From Pseudomonadota bacterium (GTDB taxonomy: Bacteria > Cyanobacteriota > Vampirovibrionia > Obscuribacterales > Obscuribacteraceae): a DNA stretch of 64,000 nucleotides. Under the pieces are notes generated by a model. It was given only the letters and a program-made list of their open reading frames with translations, was not told where the DNA came from and ran no database searches. Positions 7,820 through 15,178 of the stretch are shown in pieces. Made by a program: the position numbers and the translations under genes. Positions within the stretch are counted from its first letter, which is position 1; each line of letters begins with the position of its first letter. Location of the stretch: NCBI GenBank assembly GCA_021325555.1, contig JAJPGY010000038.1, forward strand, positions 1-64,000, in the 5' to 3' direction.

Positions 7820-9400
7820 TCACCCCGGCTGACCGTTTGCAGGCCCGGCAAAGCGCTCCCTCAGCGCCTTTTTCATGATCTTGCCGCTGCCCGTCTTGGG
7901 CAGCTCGTCCAGGAAGTAGACGGCGCGCGGCGTCTTGTATCCAGCCAGCCTTGCCCGCACGAAGCTCATGAGCTCGTCGGCGGTCACCCCGGCGGATGGT
8001 CTTTTGACGACGGCCGCCTGCACAACCTCTCCCCACTCGTCGTGCGGAACGCCGAAAACCGCGCATTCGAGCACCGCCTCGTGCTCGTGCAAAACGTGCT
8101 CCACCTCCGTCGAATAGACGTTCTCGCCGCCGGTGAGGATCATGTCCTTTTTGCGATCCACGATGTTGACGTAGCCTTCGGCGTCAATTACGGCCAGGTC
8201 GCCCGTGTGGAGCCAGCCGTCCCTTATGGCCTCCGCCGTGGCTTCCGGTCTCTTCCAGTAGCCCGGCGTGACGGTGGGCCCGCGCACGATGATCTCGCCG
8301 ACCTCCCGATCATCGCGGGCCACCTCGCTGCCGTCAGGGCGGACCACTTTCAGATCGACGCCCAGGAACGGGCGGCCGGTGCGGCTCTTGATGGCCAGCT
8401 GCTCTGCCGGCGAGCGGTCTTTCAGGTGATCCTTCAACCTGCTTATCGTCAGATACGGGCTCGTTTCCGTCATGCCGTAAGTCTGCATGTAATCGCAACC
8501 GAAGGTCGACACGATCTTTCTCACGGTCTCGGGAGCGATTGGCGCGCCGCCGCTCAAGAGCAAGCGCAGGCTCGAATAATCATGCCGTCCCAGACAAGGG
8601 TCGTGAAGCATGGCGTTGAGCATGGTCGGAACGAGATTGGTGATCGTCACCTTCTCCTGCTCGATGACGCGCAACACCTCGCCGGCATGGAAGTAGGGAA
8701 CGAACACGTGCCTGGCTCCGACCCAGGTGGCGGCGAACGTCGCCCAGGCGTCGGCCAGGTGAAACATGGGAGCGATGTGAGCCCAGCTGTCCGAGTCGCT
8801 CAGCCCTATGTCGGCAACGGCGCTCAAGGCGTGGAAGGTTACGTTGCCGTGCGTGAGCATCACTCCTTTGGCACCGCCGGTGGTGCCACTCGTGTAATAC
8901 AGTTGCGCCAGATCGTCCGACTCCGGCTCGGCAAGGCTGGGCATCGTCCCAGGATGGCCGGACAGAAACTCCTCGTATCCACAGGAATCGCAGCCGGCCG
9001 CCGGCCGCCCGCCCCCGATCCAGACCGCAAAAGCAAGCTGGCGGCAGCCAGCCGCCTCGACCACGTGGGCAAAGTCCGTGTGCGCGATCAGCGCTTGCGC
9101 CCCGCAGTCAGCCAGGATGAAGGAGATCTCCGCGGGAGCCAGGCGAAAATTGACCGGCACAAGCACCGCGCGCAGGAGCGCGCAGGCGTAGTAGGATTCC
9201 ATGAACTCGTGCTTGTTGGGCGCGATAATCGCCACCGCGCCGCCGGCGCCGACGCCCCGCGCCGACAGGGCGTGGACAAGCCTTGCCACCCGCTCGCCGA
9301 ATTGTCGATATGTAAAGCGCGCATGGCCGTCGACAACCGCCTCGCGCCCTGGAAAGAGCGTCACGGCGCGCCGGAAGGTGAAAGCCAGGTTCATGGACAT
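7820..9400 (-). CDS. Acyl-CoA synthetase (AMP-forming)
   Basis: The 526-residue ANL-superfamily enzyme activates a carboxylic acid as acyl-AMP, then acyl-CoA. Motifs in order: P-loop-like 'YYTSGTTGGAKGVMLTHGN', 'YMQTYGMTETSP', 'GYWKRPEATAEAIRDGWLHT' with 'TGDLAVID', and C-terminal 'GSGKIMKKALRE' carrying the catalytic lysine. Overall it resembles long- or medium-chain fatty acyl-CoA ligases; the chain length cannot be set from sequence. Two ATGs compete: 9400, only three bases after GAGGT, and 9394 with better spacing. It is divergent from the RNA methylase gene. Confidence 0.9.
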   Translation of the reverse strand: MSMNLAFTFRRAVTLFPGREAVVDGHARFTYRQFGERVARLVHALSARGVGAGGAVAIIAPNKHEFMESYYACALLRAVLVPVNFRLAPAEISFILADCGAQALIAHTDFAHVVEAAGCRQLAFAVWIGGGRPAAGCDSCGYEEFLSGHPGTMPSLAEPESDDLAQLYYTSGTTGGAKGVMLTHGNVTFHALSAVADIGLSDSDSWAHIAPMFHLADAWATFAATWVGARHVFVPYFHAGEVLRVIEQEKVTITNLVPTMLNAMLHDPCLGRHDYSSLRLLLSGGAPIAPETVRKIVSTFGCDYMQTYGMTETSPYLTISRLKDHLKDRSPAEQLAIKSRTGRPFLGVDLKVVRPDGSEVARDDREVGEIIVRGPTVTPGYWKRPEATAEAIRDGWLHTGDLAVIDAEGYVNIVDRKKDMILTGGENVYSTEVEHVLHEHEAVLECAVFGVPHDEWGEVVQAAVVKRPSAGVTADELMSFVRARLAGYKTPRAVYFLDELPKTGSGKIMKKALRERFAGPANGQPG

Positions 9401-9441
9401 GAGACCTCAATGTTACTGCGGTTGTGCTAAATTTGCCCATC

Positions 9442-10257
9442 ATGAAAATCTCCCCGATAACCAGTGAGACCAACCAGCTCCTCAAGAGGATCCGCGGGCT
9501 GCGCCAGCGGTCCATGAGGGAGAAGACCGGCTTGTTTCTGGCGGAGGGGGCGAAGCTGGTGGCCGAGGCGGTCAGCAAGGGCGTCAGGGTGAAGGACGTG
9601 CTGGTCAGCCAGTCCTTCCTGAAAGAAGGGCTGGGCGATAGCCATGCCGCCAACATCGCGGCCGTATCCGTGGTCGAGGACAGGCTTTTTGCCGAGGTGA
9701 CGACCACCGAGGGGCCGTGCGGCATCGTGGCCGTCGCCGAGATGCCCCGCTGGTCGCCCGAGCAGCTCTTCAGCGGCCGCGCCCCGCTCGTGGTCATAGC
9801 GGACGCCATTCAGGACCCCGGCAATCTCGGCACCATGATAAGAACGGCGCTGGCCGCCTCTGCCAGCGGTCTGATTCTCACCAAAGGGTGCGTGGATCCC
9901 TTCAACCCCAAGGTGGTGCGCTCCGCGGCCGGCTCGCTGTTCACGCTGCCGCATGTGGGCGACCTGGCGATCGACCACGCGATCGACCTGGTGAAACAGC
10001 ACGGGCTGCGGGTGATTGCCTGCGATCCCGCAGCGGCCAGGATGCACTGGGATGTGGATCTGACAACGCCGGTGGCGCTGGCCTTCGGCAACGAGGGGCA
10101 GGGCTTCTCGCCCAGGGTGCTTGCCCGCGCCGACGAGAGCGTGGCCATCCCGATGGGCGCGGCCAGCGAGTCCCTCAACGTCGCCGTCGCCGCAGGCATC
10201 ATCCTTTTCAGCGCCGTTCAGCAGCGGCTCACCATGACAGGTCCCAGGGCCGGCTAG
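9442..10257 (+). CDS. TrmH/SpoU-family RNA 2'-O-methyltransferase
   Basis: This SPOUT enzyme would methylate a ribose 2'-OH in rRNA or tRNA. The 271-residue protein has an N-terminal substrate-binding domain ('FLAEGAKLVAEAVSKG') and the knotted C-terminal domain with all three motifs: 'DPGNLGTMIRTALAA', 'LAFGNEGQGFS' and 'IPMGAASESLNVAVAAGI'. The RlmB/TrmH-like type is clear, but the target nucleotide is not. ATG 9442 is chosen; a GTG at 9424 would add six residues. No strong ribosome site precedes either. Confidence 0.9.
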   Translation: MKISPITSETNQLLKRIRGLRQRSMREKTGLFLAEGAKLVAEAVSKGVRVKDVLVSQSFLKEGLGDSHAANIAAVSVVEDRLFAEVTTTEGPCGIVAVAEMPRWSPEQLFSGRAPLVVIADAIQDPGNLGTMIRTALAASASGLILTKGCVDPFNPKVVRSAAGSLFTLPHVGDLAIDHAIDLVKQHGLRVIACDPAAARMHWDVDLTTPVALAFGNEGQGFSPRVLARADESVAIPMGAASESLNVAVAAGIILFSAVQQRLTMTGPRAG

Positions 10258-10339
10258 GGCCGCCCCGAGCCGGCAGCAGCCGAGGGGCCGGGAGCCGGGC
10301 GCGGCAACGGTCTCTTGTTAAAATGGCAGAGGATTGACC

Positions 10340-11149
10340 ATGCAAGCCGCGGAAACGGTGAAAGAGTCTCTGGAAGAGTTAGAAAAGCCCCACCCTGAAG
10401 CGTTGCCGGCAAGCAACGAGGACGAAGCCCGCCGGCAGGACGGCGTTGAAGACGGTCCGGTCATGACCATCGTCGAGCACCTCGATGAGCTGCGCACGCG
10501 GCTCATTCGCTGCCTGGCGGCCGTGGCCGTGTGTTTCGCTTTCGGTCTGGTCGTCGCCAAGGACGTCGTCCACTGGCTCGAGGCGCCGGCCGGCAACATC
10601 ACCTTCCAGGCGCTCTCCCTCGAGGAGCCGCTTCTGGTGTACTTCAAGGTCGCCTTCTACACCGGGCTGATTGTCGCCTGCCCGTACATCCTTTTCGAGG
10701 CCAGCCGCTTCGTCGCCCCGGGGCTGCGCAGGCAGGAGCGCCGGGTTCTGGCGCCGGTGGTGATCGGCGGGCCGGTTCTGTTCGCCGCCGGTGCCGCCTT
10801 TGCCTATTACCTGGTGCTGCCCCCGATGTTGCACTTTTTCGGCAGCTTCGGGCAGGGCATGACCGCGCTCAACCAGCGCCTGGACTTTTACATCTCGCTG
10901 GTCTCCACGGTTCTCCTTTATATGGGGCTGTGCTTCCAGCTGCCGATAATCATCTTCGCCCTCTCGTTCACCGGCCTGGTCAACTCGCGCCAGCTCGTCT
11001 CCATCTGGCGCTACGCGGTCCTGGGGGCGACGGTGGTGGCGGCGATCATCACCCCCGATCCGACCGCCTTCTCCATGCTTATCGTGATGGCCGCCCTGAC
11101 CGGACTGTATTTCCTGTCCATCCTGCTGCTCAAGCTGTTCGGCCGCTGA
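10340..11149 (+). CDS. tatC: Sec-independent translocase subunit TatC
   Basis: TatC is the membrane receptor for twin-arginine signal peptides on folded proteins. The 269-residue protein has 'MTIVEHLDELRTRLIRCL' (the family E-HL-ELR-R motif) before the first span, six hydrophobic segments, and 'KVAFYTGLIVACPYILFEASRFVAPGL' region with the conserved F/P pattern. AGAGGA sits six bases before ATG 10340. No tatA is adjacent, so TatA must be encoded elsewhere. The N-terminal extension of about 40 acidic residues is longer than usual. Confidence 0.95.
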   Translation: MQAAETVKESLEELEKPHPEALPASNEDEARRQDGVEDGPVMTIVEHLDELRTRLIRCLAAVAVCFAFGLVVAKDVVHWLEAPAGNITFQALSLEEPLLVYFKVAFYTGLIVACPYILFEASRFVAPGLRRQERRVLAPVVIGGPVLFAAGAAFAYYLVLPPMLHFFGSFGQGMTALNQRLDFYISLVSTVLLYMGLCFQLPIIIFALSFTGLVNSRQLVSIWRYAVLGATVVAAIITPDPTAFSMLIVMAALTGLYFLSILLLKLFGR

Positions 11150-11260
11150 AGCTTCCATCGAACGCCGCCGCCCCGGCGTTCTATCCGGTGGTTAAAGTCA
11201 ACGCCGGATGCCGGCTTGCCCGACAACACATAGGCGAGCCTATATATCTTTATAGGGACA

Positions 11261-11292
11261 GATAGACCCCCTGTCGTCGCCTGGAGTCTATC
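11261..11292. promoter_or_regulatory. Inverted repeat in the tatC-receiver gap
   Basis: GATAGAC (11261-11267) and GTCTATC (11286-11292) form a 7-bp inverted repeat with an 18-base spacer. It lies in the 240-base gap between tatC and the next gene, which also holds the small palindrome ATAGGC-GA-GCCTAT. It could be an operator or RNA hairpin; there is no T run for a terminator. Confidence 0.3.
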
Positions 11293-11389
11293 ATACAAAT
11301 TATGCGGGCTTAATCATGGTCGGGGCAGTTTTGCCTTGCCCGTGGCGGGCCTTCTGAACTGGTCGTTGGTATCTCCTCCTGGTGGCATC

Positions 11390-11788
11390 ATGCTGGCTGA
11401 AAATTCAAAATCCATTCCTCCCGAGATTCTGTGTTGCGACCCGGATCCCGATTCGCGGGCTCAGGTCGCGGAGAAGCTTGTTGAATTCGGGTACAAAGTT
11501 CTTTCGACGGGGATCCCCAAAATAGCCTCGGCGCTGGTGGAGGAGAAGACCTTTGCAGCCCTGGTCGTCTGCTTCCAGCAGATTAACCTGGCTATGATCT
11601 CGGTAATCGTGGAGGCGCGGCGGCACAAGCCCGACATGCCCGTGCTGGCCATCGTGCCGGAACGGGGCAGGATAAGCATTCCGGCCGGGCTTGCCGACAT
11701 CGTGCTGGTCGCCCCCCCGGACCGTACGTTGCGGGAGTCGCTTCTGGCCCTGTCGACCGCGGCACGGTACGAACCTGCCGCCAGCTGA
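11390..11788 (+). CDS. Degenerate receiver-like protein
   Basis: 132 residues from ATG 11390 (an upstream start at 11336 is possible). The fold pattern is that of a CheY-like receiver: first strand 'EILCCDPDPDSR' with an acidic cluster, a helix, 'FGYKVLST', a third strand 'FAALVVCFQQINL', and 'MPVLAIVPE'. The residue at the phospho-acceptor site (end of the third strand) is Phe rather than Asp, so it probably cannot be phosphorylated in the usual way. It may be a pseudo-receiver for protein contacts. It lies 36 bases before the M50 protease gene, possibly in one transcript. Confidence 0.6.
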   Translation: MLAENSKSIPPEILCCDPDPDSRAQVAEKLVEFGYKVLSTGIPKIASALVEEKTFAALVVCFQQINLAMISVIVEARRHKPDMPVLAIVPERGRISIPAGLADIVLVAPPDRTLRESLLALSTAARYEPAAS

Positions 11789-11824
11789 CCGGTGATCGGG
11801 GTCGCTGTGTGATACGCTGGCACC

Positions 11825-12985
11825 ATGCCGCCGTCGCTGGTGCCACTAGACCTGCTCAATCTCCTCTTCCTGCCGCTGATGGCGATAACGGCCGTGTCGC
11901 TGCGGGCAAACTGGCGGCAGCTCTGGGATGAGGACTTGACCGCCCACGATCGCCAGCTCATCCAGCGAATCGCCATCTTCCTCCTTCTGCCGGTGGTGGT
12001 GTTTTTTCACGAGCTCGGTCACGTTGCCGCGGTCAGGCTCTTCGGGGGCAAAGTAGCCGAGTTTCACTACGCCTTTCTCTCCGGCTACGTCGTGCCCGCC
12101 GGTCACTTCACGGCCGACGAGAAGGTATGGCTCTATTTCGCCGGCAACCTGGTTCAGATCCTCATCGGATTGGTCGCCGCGCTGGCGGCGGCGCTGGTCT
12201 CCTCACCGCCGGTGGTGGCGCTCCTGGTGTACCTGTCCCTCTGGTCGGTGGGCGGCACCGTGATCCTCTACACGCTCCTTTCGGTAACCGGGCTCTACGG
12301 GGACTGGATCCACATTTACACGGCACCGCCGTCCGCCCTGGTGGCGGCCATCGCCCTGTCGCACCTGACGCTCGCGCTCGCGGTCGTCTACGCGGTTTAC
12401 GCGGAGAAGCCCCGCCTGTGGTTCGCCGCCAAAACCGATCCAGGCTGGGCGGCCGAGAACCGGCTCATGGTCGAGCATGCCGGTCTTTTCCCTTCCGCGG
12501 ACAACCTCGTCCGCCTGGGCTGGTCTTATTACTTCAAAGGGCTTAATAAAACGGCCGTCGCCTGCCTGGAGGCGGCACGGCAGGTTGCGCCGGAATCACC
12601 GGACGTGCGCATTTTCGAGGCCGCGCTGGCCGACGAGCGCGGGCGGACCGGGAAAGCCATTCAATGTTATCAAGAGCTGATTGGGAACCCGGATGTGCCC
12701 GAGCGCCTGCGGCTGCTGGCCATGATGTCGCTCGGCCGCTGCCTTCTCAGGCACGGCAGGCGCGACCAGGCCCTTGCCACCTTTATCCAGGCCGGTCAGC
12801 TGGCGCCCGATGCCGCCGACCCGCGCTACTTCATCGGCGCCCTGCTGTCCGAGGCTGGACGCCTGGACGAGGCCGAGGGTCATCTGCGCGCCGCCGCCAT
12901 CCTCGAGTGGATGGATAAGGGTCTGGCGGCGGCAAACGCGGGCAGGCTCGCCGATATTCAAAAAAGACGTCAATCCAAGCAATAA
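11825..12985 (+). CDS. M50-type membrane metalloprotease with TPR domain
   Basis: 386 residues. The N-terminal half has five or six hydrophobic segments and the zinc-binding motif 'FFHELGH' (His62, Glu63, His66) inside a span, as in site-2 proteases that cleave within membranes. A later 'LYGDWIHIY' segment with Asp160 fits the third ligand region. Residues about 215-380 are a TPR-like helical repeat ('LVRLGWSYYFKGLNKTAVACLEAAR', 'GAYLLSEAGRLDEAEGHL'-type pairs), probably cytosolic and substrate-binding. It lacks a PDZ domain. A paralogue without zinc ligands follows at 13088. The substrate is unknown; an anti-sigma factor would be typical. Confidence 0.75.
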   Translation: MPPSLVPLDLLNLLFLPLMAITAVSLRANWRQLWDEDLTAHDRQLIQRIAIFLLLPVVVFFHELGHVAAVRLFGGKVAEFHYAFLSGYVVPAGHFTADEKVWLYFAGNLVQILIGLVAALAAALVSSPPVVALLVYLSLWSVGGTVILYTLLSVTGLYGDWIHIYTAPPSALVAAIALSHLTLALAVVYAVYAEKPRLWFAAKTDPGWAAENRLMVEHAGLFPSADNLVRLGWSYYFKGLNKTAVACLEAARQVAPESPDVRIFEAALADERGRTGKAIQCYQELIGNPDVPERLRLLAMMSLGRCLLRHGRRDQALATFIQAGQLAPDAADPRYFIGALLSEAGRLDEAEGHLRAAAILEWMDKGLAAANAGRLADIQKRRQSKQ

Positions 12986-13087
12986 TTTTGTTTCAGGCTT
13001 GTCAGGATAGCGCCGACTATAATTGCTTGCTCACTGAAAAGGGGTGGATGCGAGCCGCGGGCTCGCCTTATCGGGAACTCGGCGAGT

Positions 13088-14305
13088 ATGAACGATTTTT
13101 GCCTCTGGTCCGTGACGGGCATGGCTGCCCTCATCTCTCTTACCACCCTCTGGCGCCTCTGGGCCGACCGCGAGCGGCTCGCCAGGGAGGAGCTGACGGA
13201 CGAGGATCGGTCCTTTGCCTGGCGCATTGTCATATTCCTTATCTTTCCCTTCCTCACCTTCCTGGATCTGCGAGCCACGATCGTGGCCTGCGACCTTTAC
13301 GGCGGGTCGGTGGCGCACTGGGTGTACGGGCTCATGTGGTACCACCTGGAGCCTTCCGGCCTAACCTCCAACCAATCCCTTATCGGCGTGTACTTTGCCG
13401 GGGCCATCCTGCAGCTTGCCCTGGCCGTGTGCATGCTGCCTTCGCTGCTTTTCAGGCCTCATCCGTTTCTGGCTACGTTGGTAGGCTACACCATCGCCTT
13501 CATCTTCGGGCTCAACCTGATCGCCGATCCCCTGCTTTCGGTGATCAACATGGGAAGCCCGCGCTGGCAGATCGTTTACGATGCGCTGCCGGCCGATAAG
13601 CGGGTGGCATTCATGGCGGTGCATGCCGCGGCCGCGTCGATCTACCTGGCGCTCATGTTCAGCCAGCGGGTGCGCATGCTGTTTGCCAGGCTCTCGCGCC
13701 CGGTGGCTTCCGACGAGCTGCGCGGGGCGCTGCGCGATTTTCGCTCGCATCCCGACAGCGGGCGCCTGGCCTGCCGGGTCGGTCTTCTCTATGACAAGGC
13801 CGGTCTGCGCCGGCGGGCCAGGGCGCAGTTGAAGCGCCTGAAGAAGTCCTGCCCGAGCTCGCTCTACGCGACCTTCCTGGAAGCGGTCCTGTCCTACCGG
13901 CGTCGCGACTATCGGGTGGCGCGCCAGGCTTTCATCCTCGCCTCGGATTACCCGGGCGTCGCAGGCGAGCTGAAGGCGAGCCTTCTGGCCGCCGCTGCCT
14001 GCGCGGCCTTTGCCGGAGAGGACATAATAGGGGCCCTCAATCTGTCGGAGCGGGCCCTGGAGTTTGACGATTACTGCCTGATCGCCCGCATGGTGAAGGT
14101 GGACGTCTTCCTCCGCCAGGGGAAAAAGGAGGAGGCCGGCGAGGAGATCCTCCTGGCCATGCGCGAGGGGCTGACGCTCGACCTGGAGAAAAAGGTTCCC
14201 CTCGATTCCGAGGCGGCCTTCGAGAGCATCGCCCAGCTCGAGGACAGGCTTGGCGATCGCATCCGCGCTCCCCAGCGCGACCTCCAGCGCCAGTCGCGCG
14301 ATTGA
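13088..14305 (+). CDS. M50 protease paralogue lacking the zinc site
   Basis: 405 residues. Its layout repeats the gene at 11825: 'LTDEDRSFAWRIVIFLIFPF' matches 'LTAHDRQLIQRIAIFLLLPV' there, followed by membrane spans and a TPR-like C-terminal half (about 220-390). Where the protease has HELGH, this protein has DLRAT (residues 60-64), with the same distance to the downstream Gly-Gly, so the zinc site is gone. It is likely a pseudoprotease partner or regulator. A TATAAT hexamer at 13018-13023 suggests its own promoter, though no matching -35 is seen. It ends three bases from the convergent gene at 14309. Confidence 0.7.
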   Translation: MNDFCLWSVTGMAALISLTTLWRLWADRERLAREELTDEDRSFAWRIVIFLIFPFLTFLDLRATIVACDLYGGSVAHWVYGLMWYHLEPSGLTSNQSLIGVYFAGAILQLALAVCMLPSLLFRPHPFLATLVGYTIAFIFGLNLIADPLLSVINMGSPRWQIVYDALPADKRVAFMAVHAAAASIYLALMFSQRVRMLFARLSRPVASDELRGALRDFRSHPDSGRLACRVGLLYDKAGLRRRARAQLKRLKKSCPSSLYATFLEAVLSYRRRDYRVARQAFILASDYPGVAGELKASLLAAAACAAFAGEDIIGALNLSERALEFDDYCLIARMVKVDVFLRQGKKEEAGEEILLAMREGLTLDLEKKVPLDSEAAFESIAQLEDRLGDRIRAPQRDLQRQSRD

Positions 14306-14308
14306 GCG

Positions 14309-14872
14309 CTAGAAGATTCCGCAGAGGATCTGCGTTCCCATAATTATTGCCTGCCGGCCCAGAAGCCAGGGCAGAAGCACGGCCAGCGTTCCCAGCCCGG
14401 TCAGGCGCCGGTTGCCGGTCGCGGTCAGGGAGGGCAGCGTGAAGAGCCCCAGGAAATAGCCCAGGAAGAAGAGCTGAAGAAGAAGGGGGGTCAGCGCCGC
14501 CCCCGCGAGCGGGAAGCCGCTCGTGGCAGAAAATGCCCGCCAGATGCCGATGAGGATCGCCTGATTCACGCACAACAAGATGATGCCCAGCCATTGCCCG
14601 AAGCGGGCCATGCGCTGCCAGGAGCACAGCGCCGACACCCAGGAGATGAGCCAGCAGCCGCCGATCCAGCCCACCAGGTCGAAAAAGAACTCTTCCTGCA
14701 GCGGATCCGGAAAGAGGCTCCGGGGATTGCCTTCCGGGTTGAACAGCGGCACCCAGCAGAAGACAAAAATGGCCATTCCGGCCGTGGCTACGGCAACGCC
14801 GAACACGCGCGGGCGGCGACTGGCCAGCACCACGGAATTGTCCTGACCGCTCAACGGCGAATCCCCCGGCAC
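14309..14872 (-). CDS. Membrane protein of unknown function
   Basis: 187 residues with about five hydrophobic segments: 'VFGVAVATAGMAIFVFCW', 'LVGWIGGCWLISWVSAL', 'LGIILLCVNQAILIGIW', 'LLLQLFFLGYFLGLFTL' and 'TLAVLLPWLLG'. No motif is recognised. It converges on the pseudoprotease gene and is divergent from the sensor cyclase at 15179. Confidence 0.6.
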   Translation of the reverse strand: MPGDSPLSGQDNSVVLASRRPRVFGVAVATAGMAIFVFCWVPLFNPEGNPRSLFPDPLQEEFFFDLVGWIGGCWLISWVSALCSWQRMARFGQWLGIILLCVNQAILIGIWRAFSATSGFPLAGAALTPLLLQLFFLGYFLGLFTLPSLTATGNRRLTGLGTLAVLLPWLLGRQAIIMGTQILCGIF

Positions 14873-14975
14873 ATGGCCGCCTGCCAGCCCCCCTCGAACC
14901 CAAGTCCATTATATAAAGCGGCGATTCCCGGTGGGCTTTTCAGCGGGCATTGCCACAAGGAACACCGCTGAAACG

Positions 14976-15028
14976 GCTTTGCGTGGATTGTTGGACGCAA
15001 AGCGTTATCTTCTTTTCTTAGAAAAGAA
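14976..15028. promoter_or_regulatory. Two hairpins in the 14873-15178 divergent gap
   Basis: A perfect 9-bp stem GCTTTGCGT/ACGCAAAGC with a 10-base loop (14976-15003) is followed by an 8-bp stem TTCTTTTC/GAAAAGAA with a TTA loop (15010-15028). They lie in the 306-base region between the divergent genes 14309 and 15179. Nothing else is evident in the gap. They may be operators or 5' leader structures of the cyclase gene. Confidence 0.35.
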
Positions 15029-15178
15029 TTATGATTCCGCCGACTTCTAACTTGGAGGAATAGGGTTGTCATTGTATGCTTCAACCACGCTGCTTGACAT
15101 GCGGCATTCCGGGCTGGTTGATTCTCAGGGCACCCCTTTCTACCGGGCTTACTCTGGTTTAGTTTCGTCTGGAGACAA

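Noticed and set aside
7418..9430. Long open frame on the + strand opposite the acyl-CoA ligase
   Set aside because: It lies antisense to a gene with full ANL motifs; its sequence is His/Arg/Gly-rich shadow coding without any domain.
14037..14909. 290-codon minus-strand frame overlapping 14309-14872
   Set aside because: It is in another frame, Arg/Gly/Pro-rich; the 187-residue frame has clear membrane segments and a better end.
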